Shown piece after piece: positions 1-5,133 of a stretch of 7,177 nucleotides of DNA. How positions within the stretch are numbered: position 1 is the stretch's first letter; each line of letters opens with the position of its first letter. The stretch lies in the NCBI GenBank assembly GCA_038236965.1, contig JBBRZF010000173.1, positions 1-7,177 on the forward strand, written 5' to 3'. Source of the stretch: JBBRZF01 sp038236965 (GTDB lineage: Bacteria > Acidobacteriota > Terriglobia > Terriglobales > Acidobacteriaceae). The position numbers and the translations under genes are program-made. A model generated the notes under the pieces. That model was not told the origin of the DNA. It worked only from the letters and a program-made list of their open reading frames with translations, and searched no databases.

Positions 1-918
1 GCCCTGATCGCGGGCCCCACACCAGAAGTGATCCGTGCCTTCCTTCCAGCCGTATAGAATTGGCTCGTACTGACGTTGATAATCGGAACGTCCGAGCGTG
101 AACGTGTTCTTGGCCCAAATGACGAAGGTGGACCAGTGGCCGCCCGCCTCGCGGAACGCCTTCTGCAGCGTCGGCAACTCCGACGACGACATGCAGAGGT
201 AAATGGCGCCTTTGGTCACGGCGAGAAGATTGACGCATGCGTCGTAGAGAAACCGTTCGAAGTCTGCGCCCAGATTGTCGTTGGCGATCTTGCGATGTGT
301 CGCGCCGTAGTTCACGTTATATGGAGGATCTGACCAGACCATATCGGCCAACCCGCCGCCCAAAACCTTCTCCACATCAGAGATCTGCGTGGCGTCGCCA
401 CACAACAAACGATGATCACCAAGGATCCATACGTCACCGGGCACGGTGACCGCAGACTCTTGCTGCTCCGGTACCGCGTCCTCGTCAGTGAGCCCCTCGT
501 TCGTCGATTCCGGTTCCGCGAGGATTCCTGTAAGCTCCGCGTCGGAGAAGCCGATCAGCGACAAGTCGAAACCATCCACTTCGAGCGATTGCAGTTCAAC
601 CCGCAGCATCTCCGCATTCCAGCCCGCATTGAGTGGAAGCTGATTATCTAGGATTACCAGCGCGCGCCGCTGGGTCTCGCTGAGATGATCCAAAACAATG
701 ACAGGCACTTCTGTCATGCCCAGTTTTCGTGCAGCCCGCAGGCGGGCGTGGCCGGCGATGATCACGCTGTCCACGCCGATCAGGATTGGCGAGGTCCACC
801 CGAACTCCTTGATCGATGCGGCGATCTGCGCCACCTGCTCTTCCGAGTGTGTGCGCGAATTCATCGCGAAAGGGATCAGCGTGTCAACCGGCCACGTCAC
901 TACCTGCAGGTTCGTCAT
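1..918 (-). CDS. ParB-domain / DNA adenine methyltransferase fusion (3' end outside window)
   Basis: The 306 visible residues start at ATG 918 and run off the left edge. Residues 1-90 look like a ParB/sulfiredoxin-type nuclease domain, with the characteristic GHARLRAARKLG at 56-67. A linker with NAGWN (97-101) and FDLSLIGFSD (117-126) follows. The methyltransferase domain begins near 160 (GDVWILGDHRLLCGDA) and carries the catalytic motif IV SDPPY at 196-200. In beta-class enzymes the AdoMet-binding FxGxG motif lies C-terminal, here beyond the window. DPPY is typical of N6-adenine transfer from S-adenosylmethionine. Such fusions are common in phages and prophages, often near terminase genes. 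The start overlaps the stop of the preceding gene as ATGA, suggesting translational coupling; no strong ribosome site is seen. The linker is paralogous to that of the methyltransferase at 2526-3737. Family is clear; the modified base and target site are inferred or unknown. Confidence 0.9.
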   Translation of the reverse strand, partial: MTNLQVVTWPVDTLIPFAMNSRTHSEEQVAQIAASIKEFGWTSPILIGVDSVIIAGHARLRAARKLGMTEVPVIVLDHLSETQRRALVILDNQLPLNAGWNAEMLRVELQSLEVDGFDLSLIGFSDAELTGILAEPESTNEGLTDEDAVPEQQESAVTVPGDVWILGDHRLLCGDATQISDVEKVLGGGLADMVWSDPPYNVNYGATHRKIANDNLGADFERFLYDACVNLLAVTKGAIYLCMSSSELPTLQKAFREAGGHWSTFVIWAKNTFTLGRSDYQRQYEPILYGWKEGTDHFWCGARDQG

Positions 919-1190
919 ACGCTTTTGGTTTGGGCGGGCTTGTCGAACAGGCCAAGCTCATTGTGTACGCCGACAATCTTTCCGATCATCGGAACAACGA
1001 CAGCGACCAGCTTCTCCCAAGAGAGGCCGGAGCTGAGTTCGTTGCTCGCACCGTAGGCGGACTTGAGGACGTCGAGAACAAGGTCAAGCTTGTGTTTGCC
1101 CAGGCCCGGCAATGGGATTGCTTCCTCGACAGCTTTGACTGCAGTCATAAGCAATGGAAAGATCTTGAGGATGATTTTGAGTGTATTCAT
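915..1190 (-). CDS. Small hydrophobic protein, possible holin-like phage protein
   Basis: A 91-residue product with a hydrophobic, amphipathic N-terminus (residues 1-20, LKIILKIFPLLMTAVKA), a Pro/Gly turn (IPLPGLGKHK), a helical stretch (LDLVLDVLKSAY) and a second hydrophobic stretch near 57-72 (KLVAVVVPMIGKIVGV). The chosen ATG at 1190 has GGAG nine bases upstream; an in-frame start at 1229 would add 13 residues without a better ribosome site. The gene ends as an ATGA overlap with the methyltransferase start. Similar short proteins with an 'AVEEAIP' turn occur in phage and prophage gene clusters, and some are called holin-like, but I see no decisive motif. It could equally be a small membrane-associated or structural protein. 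The reading frame is likely real; function is a guess from size and hydrophobicity. Confidence 0.65.
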   Translation of the reverse strand: MNTLKIILKIFPLLMTAVKAVEEAIPLPGLGKHKLDLVLDVLKSAYGASNELSSGLSWEKLVAVVVPMIGKIVGVHNELGLFDKPAQTKSV

Positions 1191-1259
1191 GAGGTTTTGC
1201 TCCAGCGAAAAATCCGGGGCGGCTCGCAACGAGACGCGCCCCGGTTCAGGGGGAAGAAA

Positions 1260-1829
1260 CTAGCTCGTCACCTTCGGCTGCGACTGGTTGACGGTATTGG
1301 CGATCGCCGTGGTGGCAGAAGTCAGCGCCTGGACGATCTGTTGCAGAGTGGCGAGCACCGGCGTGATGGTTGCGTCCACCTGCTTGGCGACGGCTGCGGC
1401 GACCGCCTGCGCATCAACGCTCACGCCGGCAGCACTCACGTCGATGGCGCGATTGGCGGGCACTGCGCCAGCCGTGAGATTCGCACCAGCGCCACGCGTC
1501 ACCGGATTCAACTCGTCGGTCCACAGAGCATCGGCGGCGATGTCGGCGTGGCGAATGGCCTGCTTGCCGACCATGTTGGCAGTCTCGACCGCATTCTGCA
1601 GCGCCTCCGATGCGATCTGGTTCAGCCGCGTCTGTTCGACGAGCGACTGGCGCGCGGCCTGGATGTCCAGATCCTGGTACACATCGTAGGTGCGCTTGAT
1701 GTTGGCATACGTGACCCGTTGATTCTCGTTGTGGGCTCCGCTGCCGGTGGCGTTGGCGTTCTTGAACGCTTCGTCCGTGCCGGTCTCGAATTCTCGTTCG
1801 CCCTGATTGGGCGTGGCTACTTCGGGCAT
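1260..1829 (-). CDS. Helical, Ala/Gln-rich protein of unknown function (phage cargo type)
   Basis: A 189-residue protein. Residues 1-37 are polar and probably disordered. Residues 38-103 are strongly helical with heptad-like spacing (ANIKRTYDVYQDLDIQAARQ, then LVEQTRLNQIASEALQNAVE). A short Gly/Pro linker (110-127) precedes a second Ala/Val/Gln-rich helical part (134-185). No enzyme motif or membrane segment is visible. An AAGGAG lies nine bases before the ATG at 1829 and only three bases before another in-frame ATG at 1835, so 1829 is preferred and 1835 is possible. It starts 38 bases after the exported-protein gene and is followed by the small hydrophobic gene, all on one strand. Helical composition suits a virion-associated or assembly protein, but no family is recognised. 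A frame open further upstream, to 2321, is antisense-like filler overlapping the neighbouring gene and is not included. Confidence 0.75.
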   Translation of the reverse strand: MPEVATPNQGEREFETGTDEAFKNANATGSGAHNENQRVTYANIKRTYDVYQDLDIQAARQSLVEQTRLNQIASEALQNAVETANMVGKQAIRHADIAADALWTDELNPVTRGAGANLTAGAVPANRAIDVSAAGVSVDAQAVAAAVAKQVDATITPVLATLQQIVQALTSATTAIANTVNQSQPKVTS

Positions 1830-1867
1830 GTTCATTTTCTCCTTGTTTGTTTTGAGGACTACTTCTG

Positions 1868-2362
1868 TTACTTCGGAATCAGGTGGTAACGGAGCTGGAT
1901 GATGTCGCTTGCCTGCGGTGCCTGCGCCGAGGTGAAGACAACATTTTGCGCCACCACCGTGTAATCGTCGGGAGACGCCATCAACAGACCGTTGCGATAA
2001 ACGGCCATCGACGTCGCCTCGAAATTTGTATCGGGAATTGCGAAGACCAGCACCTGCGCATCGCAGCGGGTGACGACGGTCTTTTCCGCCGGATGCAGGA
2101 CGATGGGCGGCGGCACGACTGTGGTCGCATTGAGAACCGGAGTGCCGCCGGTTCCTACGTCGAGCACCAGTCCTTGTCCCAGCGCAACCATCGACACGGA
2201 CCCGTTCGGCATTACCATCAAGACGAACGGAGTGCCCGGCGGAAACGCTGTCGGAACCAGCCAACGGAGCATCTGTGCCGGGACCTGCGTGATCTGCGGC
2301 GCTTGGGCGGTTGCCGCGCACGCGACAAGCACAAGTGCAAAGAGCCGAGTCATCTTAAACAT
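1868..2362 (-). CDS. Exported protein or lipoprotein with phage-type C-terminal beta domain
   Basis: A 164-residue product. The N-terminus MFKMTRLFALVLVACAATAQA is a signal sequence: basic n-region, hydrophobic core, then either type I cleavage after AQA (21) or a lipobox LVAC at 12-15 that would acylate Cys15. The mature part is rich in Val, Pro and Thr and looks beta-structured. The C-terminal 45 residues (MAVYRNGLLM, PDDYTV, VVFTSAQAPQ, DIIQLRYHL) match the pattern 'VYxNGxx...DYTV...ITFxxAP..GDxIxxxY' common in phage tail, fibre and adhesin-associated proteins. The ATG at 2362 has AAGGAG nine bases upstream. Its first 13 bases overlap the end of the small Cys-rich gene. A signal peptide is unusual for a virion component, so a surface-exposed lysogenic-conversion product is an alternative. 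Export is well supported; role is unknown. Confidence 0.75.
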   Translation of the reverse strand: MFKMTRLFALVLVACAATAQAPQITQVPAQMLRWLVPTAFPPGTPFVLMVMPNGSVSMVALGQGLVLDVGTGGTPVLNATTVVPPPIVLHPAEKTVVTRCDAQVLVFAIPDTNFEATSMAVYRNGLLMASPDDYTVVAQNVVFTSAQAPQASDIIQLRYHLIPK

Positions 2363-2529
2363 ATTGCGTAGCTCCTTGATAGGTCCAAAGTGGACGCATA
2401 CCCCGCCGGCAGGAGTAAGTCCAGGTCGCGCAAGAAGCCCGTGCGCTTCGCCACAGCCGCCCGCCACTTGCGCATGTAGACGCGATGGGTGCACTTCTTG
2501 CACTTCCCGCATCGGCAAGTAATTTTCAA
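2350..2529 (-). CDS. Tiny Cys-rich (zinc-binding-like) protein, TTG start
   Basis: A 59-residue product beginning MKITCRCGKCKKC, with cysteines at 5, 7, 10 and 13 (C-x-C-x2-C-x2-C), suggesting a metal-binding knuckle, followed by a basic helix (RVYMRKWRAAVAKR). The start is inferred to be TTG at 2529: a strong GGAGG lies seven bases upstream, inside the last codons of the methyltransferase, and the start codon overlaps that gene's TGA stop as TTGA. The 3' end overlaps the exported-protein gene by 13 bases. Similar small Cys-rich, basic proteins with 'CGKC..C...YMRKWR' occur in phage genomes; their role is unknown, with nucleic-acid binding plausible. A longer reading from an ATG at 2649 would run antiparallel to nothing but would lie inside the methyltransferase in another frame, and is not supported. 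Confidence 0.65.
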   Translation of the reverse strand: MKITCRCGKCKKCTHRVYMRKWRAAVAKRTGFLRDLDLLLPAGYASTLDLSRSYAICLR

Positions 2530-3737
2530 TTCACGTCCTCCCACGGCACACGGCGCGCGGCAGCCGTCTCTGAAATAGATTGGCCGGTCTCGGCAAGCAC
2601 AGCTTCCTCGCCTGTGAGGTTCGCCATGCGCCGCAGGATCACGTCGCAATAAGCCGGCGAGATCTCGCAGCCATACCCCGAACGGCCCAGCACGTGCGCC
2701 GCGGCCATCGTTGTTCCCGAGCCCATGAATGGATCGAAAACCGCGTCGCCAGCATCCGTGAAAGCATTCACGAAGAACTCCACCAGCGCGCGCGGGAAGG
2801 GCGCGGAATGCGCTCCCTGGCTGCTCTCCGTCTTCACCTCAATCACATTGCTCGGACGAGCCAGGCCGGTGTGACGGCCATCCGAATCGGCCGCGCCTGG
2901 CTTCGCTGCCGCACCTCCACGAGCGCCGGCACCAAACAACCCGCTGCCGGAAGTGGACGTCGGGTTGTCCGGCGAGTACTCGAAGCAATCGTCCGATGCG
3001 TGACTCACCGCCTCTGCAAAGAACTTGATCTGCTGCTGCTTCGCGAAGTGGTACACAGGCTCCGATGCGTTCTTAAATCTGTTGGTCCACACTCCAGGCA
3101 CGCCGTTGTCGGTCTTGCGCCAGCAGAACTCATCCACGAGCCGCCAGCCCCATTGACGCTTGTGTGCAATCGCGAGGTCCATCACATACAAGTGCCTTTC
3201 ACCCTCTTCGGAGTGAGCTTTGATGTTCAGGAAGTAGGAACCATCCGCTGCCAGGATGCTGTCCAGCCCTGCGGCGACCGCGCGGAACCACTCGACATAT
3301 TCATCGGGTGCCACCGGCTTGAACCCGCTCGTTGTGTCATAAGCTCGCCGCGTGGCGTAAGGCGGCGACGTGACAACCACGTTGGCCTGTTTGCCCGCCA
3401 TAAGTTTCAGGAGCACCCCGGCGTCCCGGCAGTCGTCACAAATTAGGCTGTGCTTTCCGATCAACCACAAGTCACCCTGTTGCGTAACCGGCTGAGCGGG
3501 AGGCTCTGGAATTTCTTCTTCAACATCCTCCGCCGGCGCCTCGAGTTCACCACTGGTCAAGAGTGCGATGAGTTCCTGGTCAGAGAAGCCAACGACCGAC
3601 AGGTCGAAGCCATCCCCCTGAAGCGACGACAACTCAACCGCCAGCATCTCTTCGTTCCAGCCTGCATTGGTCGCCAGCTTGTTGTCCGCGATGATAGCCC
3701 AACCGCGCAAGATCCGCGTAGTCTCTGACTTCGCCAC
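2526..3737 (-). CDS. DNA methyltransferase (N4-cytosine-type motif), truncated at N-terminus, ParB domain missing
   Basis: A 403-residue open frame from GTG 3737. Only residues from about 13 on (WAIIADNK, NAGWNEEML, FDLSVVGFSD) match the linker of the ParB-methyltransferase at 1-918; the whole ParB domain is absent. The first dozen residues come from out-of-frame sequence of a neighbouring recombinase-associated gene. The catalytic domain is complete: GDLWLIGKHSLICDD (88-102), motif IV TSPPY at 123-127, and the AdoMet-binding DPFMGSGTT at 335-343, the beta-class order. An SPPY motif is typical of N4-cytosine methylation. A low-complexity Gly/Ala-rich insert lies near 262-285. It ends with a four-base stop/start overlap (TTGA) with the Cys-rich gene. 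Only a weak ribosome site (GGTGG) precedes the GTG, so it may be a pseudogene or be translated from another start. Enzyme family is sure; activity is uncertain. Confidence 0.8.
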   Translation of the reverse strand: MAKSETTRILRGWAIIADNKLATNAGWNEEMLAVELSSLQGDGFDLSVVGFSDQELIALLTSGELEAPAEDVEEEIPEPPAQPVTQQGDLWLIGKHSLICDDCRDAGVLLKLMAGKQANVVVTSPPYATRRAYDTTSGFKPVAPDEYVEWFRAVAAGLDSILAADGSYFLNIKAHSEEGERHLYVMDLAIAHKRQWGWRLVDEFCWRKTDNGVPGVWTNRFKNASEPVYHFAKQQQIKFFAEAVSHASDDCFEYSPDNPTSTSGSGLFGAGARGGAAAKPGAADSDGRHTGLARPSNVIEVKTESSQGAHSAPFPRALVEFFVNAFTDAGDAVFDPFMGSGTTMAAAHVLGRSGYGCEISPAYCDVILRRMANLTGEEAVLAETGQSISETAAARRVPWEDVN

Positions 3738-3948
3738 TGTCCACCAGCTCTTGGAACTTGATGGCGAGGGCCATTAGCTGTGTGATTCTGGGAATCCGCG
3801 GTCGGAGTCCTGGGTTCGAGATCGAGCCCGGCTGCCCACCTTGGCCGCTTTCGCGGCGACGCTGGCGGACAGGCTGCGTCACCTCGACCTGGATTGCCCC
3901 ATCCGCTCTCGGTTCGTATGCGGCTGTCGTTAGCTCTTTCCTTGGCAT
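3696..3948 (-). pseudogene. 5' half of a recombinase-associated helix-turn-helix gene
   Basis: From ATG 3948 (AAAGGAACT just upstream) 85 codons read MPRKELTTAAYEP..., a Gln/Arg-rich basic stretch, then RIPRITQLMALAIKFQELVD and DYADLARLG. This is the N-terminal half of a family I know as the small gene directly downstream of large serine recombinases in Acidobacteriota and Planctomycetes; members continue '..ARLGHVTRARVTQIM..LAPDIQ..'. Here the match stops at codon 84, at GGCT (minus strand, 3699-3696), and the frame runs on into methyltransferase sequence to a stop at 3634. The missing second half is found on the opposite strand at 4201-4410. The start overlaps the end of the recombinase remnant by 19 bases in another frame, as in intact modules. 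Identification rests on remembered family pattern and on the exact in-frame complementarity of the two halves. Confidence 0.7.
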
Positions 3949-4200
3949 AGTTCCTTTGCTCCAGCACTGCGGAAGTTCACGGTCACCTTGCCGGTCCGAC
4001 CGTCGTATCCAACTTTGGCGACCAGCGTATGAAATCATTTGTTCCTGCTCCTTCGCGGTCAGCGAGGACCAGACGGCATCGAATTCGGCCAGCATACGGC
4101 GGAGGTCCTCGGCGTTGACGTGATCTGTGTCGAGTCCCGTTCGCTCAAACGCAAGTTCCGCCAGTCGCCGCTCTGCCGACTCGATCTCGCACTGGATACC
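3930..4200 (-). pseudogene. C-terminal remnant of a large serine recombinase, frameshifted
   Basis: Read leftwards from 4200, the sequence gives GIQCEIESAERRLAELAF, then a helix with AEDLRRMLAEFDAVWSSLT and AKEQEQMI, the typical coiled-coil tail of large serine recombinases ('..DLxxALAEFDPVWDxLTPREQ..'). After MISY one extra G (complement of 4026) shifts the frame. In the corrected frame it continues LVAKVGYDGRTGKVTVNFRS and AGAKELCQGKS to TAA at 3930-3932, which matches the normal family ending ('LVERVDYDGRTGKVTVTF...G'). The catalytic serine domain and the DNA-binding domain are absent from this window: the remnant begins abruptly at the inversion junction. It therefore cannot be an active recombinase. 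It marks a formerly mobile segment. Confidence 0.75.
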
Positions 4201-4410
4201 GGCTGCATCACCAGGGAACGGATGAGCCAAATCATGGAACTGATCTGGCTTGCGCCGGACATTCAGCAGGAAATTCTGGAGTTTCCGCCGAACACGTCGG
4301 GACGATTTCCGATCAGCGAAGTCGCGGTGCGCCGGGTGGCCGGAAGTCTGGGCTGGGCCGAACAACGGGAGCTGTGGCGTTGTATGAAGCAGCAGAGCTA
4401 CTTGGAATGA
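4201..4410 (+). pseudogene. 3' half of the recombinase-associated helix-turn-helix gene, on opposite strand
   Basis: On the plus strand, starting at GGCTGC, the codons read GCITRERMSQIMELIWLAPD, IQQEILEFPP, SEVAVRRVAG and SLGWAEQRELWRC, ending at TGA 4408-4410. This is the second half of the family whose first half lies on the minus strand at 3696-3948: a helix-turn-helix recognition helix followed by the 'LAPDIQ..IL.LP' segment. Joining the first 84 codons of that half to the Cys codon at 4204 gives one 152-residue protein without gap or frameshift. An open frame extends upstream on the plus strand to 4039, but that part is antisense to the recombinase remnant and has no ribosome site. It is therefore a stranded gene fragment, not an independent gene. 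Confidence 0.7.
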
Positions 4411-4544
4411 AGGCGTCAGAAATTGCAGGGTCGACACCAGTCCGGTCTAACGCCCCGCTCCAATCAACTCGATGTTCATTGCCGCAGCCATGCGCAACTA
4501 CGAGGCAGAGGCTGGAAAGTACGCGGCCTCGACGTTGAAGGGCA
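4411..4544. other. Intergenic stretch with possible gene debris
   Basis: No convincing gene, terminator or repeat was found between the stranded 3' half-gene and the sigma-like gene. A plus-strand frame from ATG 4472 to TAG 4639 has protein-like codon use for about its first 35 codons (IAAAMRNYEAEAGKYAAST) but no ribosome site, and its end overlaps the sigma-like gene antisense. It may be another remnant left by the rearrangement. Confidence 0.3.
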
Positions 4545-5129
4545 CTATCGTGCCACCGAGCAATCGGCCATTTCGGAATGTTCTACGCAGCTATCATGTT
4601 TTTTCGATGGCATGTTTGATTGCTTGTGGCTGTCATTAGCAATCTCCACCGGCAGGTGTCTCGCGCAGGCGCACGGGGCTATATCCAAATCAGCATCTTG
4701 CTCCGCATCCTCCAAGGTCTCATTCGCAATGGTGGAACCCCTCTGCAGTTTCCTAGACGGAATCCCTGCTTCAAACATTTGCGTGTTGAACGCAGCAAAA
4801 TCATCATCGCCCTGTTCGCCGGTGCTCGCATTCGACTGGCTGGGAGGCGAAACCAGATGCTGATCGATAGCGTGGAACATCGCCCACTGGATCTTCTCCA
4901 TCAGGATCCGCAAGGCCACTTCCGGCCTCTTGATGATGCTACTGCCAAGCCTCGATACGTGCTCGCAGAACACCATCTCGCCGATTTGCACCAAGTCCAC
5001 TGCATCCACCGAACCGTTCGGCATGTACAGCTTTTGAGCCATCTTTCGAATGGCGACGTGACAATCTTCCACTGTCTTGGGCACCGTAACCCCCAGGCTA
5101 CTGCGATAACTTCGTTTGTATCTTTGCAC
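4545..5129 (-). CDS. Putative sigma-70 region 2-like protein
   Basis: A 194-residue product from GTG 5129, four bases after the stop of the upstream gene; the frame is also open to a TTG at 5192. GGAGG lies 15 bases before the GTG, a long spacing, so the start is uncertain. Residues 18-92 (TVEDCHVAIRKMAQKLY, GSVDAVDLVQIGEMVF, then helical VALRILMEKIQWAMFHAI) resemble sigma-70 region 2, whose hallmark is 'ARxLx...DLVQxGxxGLxxAVxRF' followed by a helix that melts promoter DNA. No region 4 is visible. The last hundred residues are Ser-, Asp- and Cys-rich, lack family character, and may be a disordered tail or sequence replaced during the nearby rearrangement. It follows the 358-residue gene directly, in the same transcription unit. 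The sigma assignment is moderate to weak; a degenerate or anti-sigma-like role is possible. Confidence 0.6.
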   Translation of the reverse strand: MQRYKRSYRSSLGVTVPKTVEDCHVAIRKMAQKLYMPNGSVDAVDLVQIGEMVFCEHVSRLGSSIIKRPEVALRILMEKIQWAMFHAIDQHLVSPPSQSNASTGEQGDDDFAAFNTQMFEAGIPSRKLQRGSTIANETLEDAEQDADLDIAPCACARHLPVEIANDSHKQSNMPSKKHDSCVEHSEMADCSVAR

Positions 5130-5133
5130 ATGC

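Larger units (their letters stand above)
3696..4204. other. Inverted segment bounded by GGCT inverted repeats
   Basis: The plus strand has AGCC at 3696-3699 and GGCT at 4201-4204. The segment between them (3700-4200, 501 bases) carries the recombinase tail and the first half of its partner gene in reverse orientation relative to the partner's second half. Reversing it in silico creates GCGCGGTTGGGCTGCATCACC, which restores the reading ARLGCITRERMSQ. The near-match around the two edges is slightly longer than four bases (GGCTATCATC against GGCTGCATCA). Whether the inversion happened once, by illegitimate recombination, or can still flip cannot be told from one sequence. Confidence 0.6.

Noticed and set aside
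816..1889. Long plus-strand open frame of 357 codons
   Set aside because: It runs antisense through four minus-strand genes that have ribosome sites and recognisable composition, has no ribosome site itself, and its product is Arg/Gly/His-rich low-meaning sequence.
1830..2321. Upstream extension of the helical protein gene to 2321
   Set aside because: The extension overlaps the exported-protein gene in another frame and yields His/Arg/Gly-rich filler; a good ribosome site sits just before 1829-1835.
2580..3446. Plus-strand open frame of 288 codons
   Set aside because: It is antisense to the catalytic domain of the methyltransferase with its TSPPY and DPFMGSGTT motifs; the product is rich in Arg, His and Cys with no family pattern.
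3696..4204. Site-specific invertible promoter or Hin/Gin-type switch
   Set aside because: The matching edges are only about four to eight bases and imperfect, with no typical 26-bp hix/gix-like inverted repeats, and the only recombinase visible is a dead fragment; reported as an inversion of unknown mechanism instead.
4472..4639. Plus-strand 55-codon frame beginning MFIAAAMRNYEAEAG
   Set aside because: No ribosome site, the second half loses protein character, and it overlaps the sigma-like gene antisense; kept only as possible debris.
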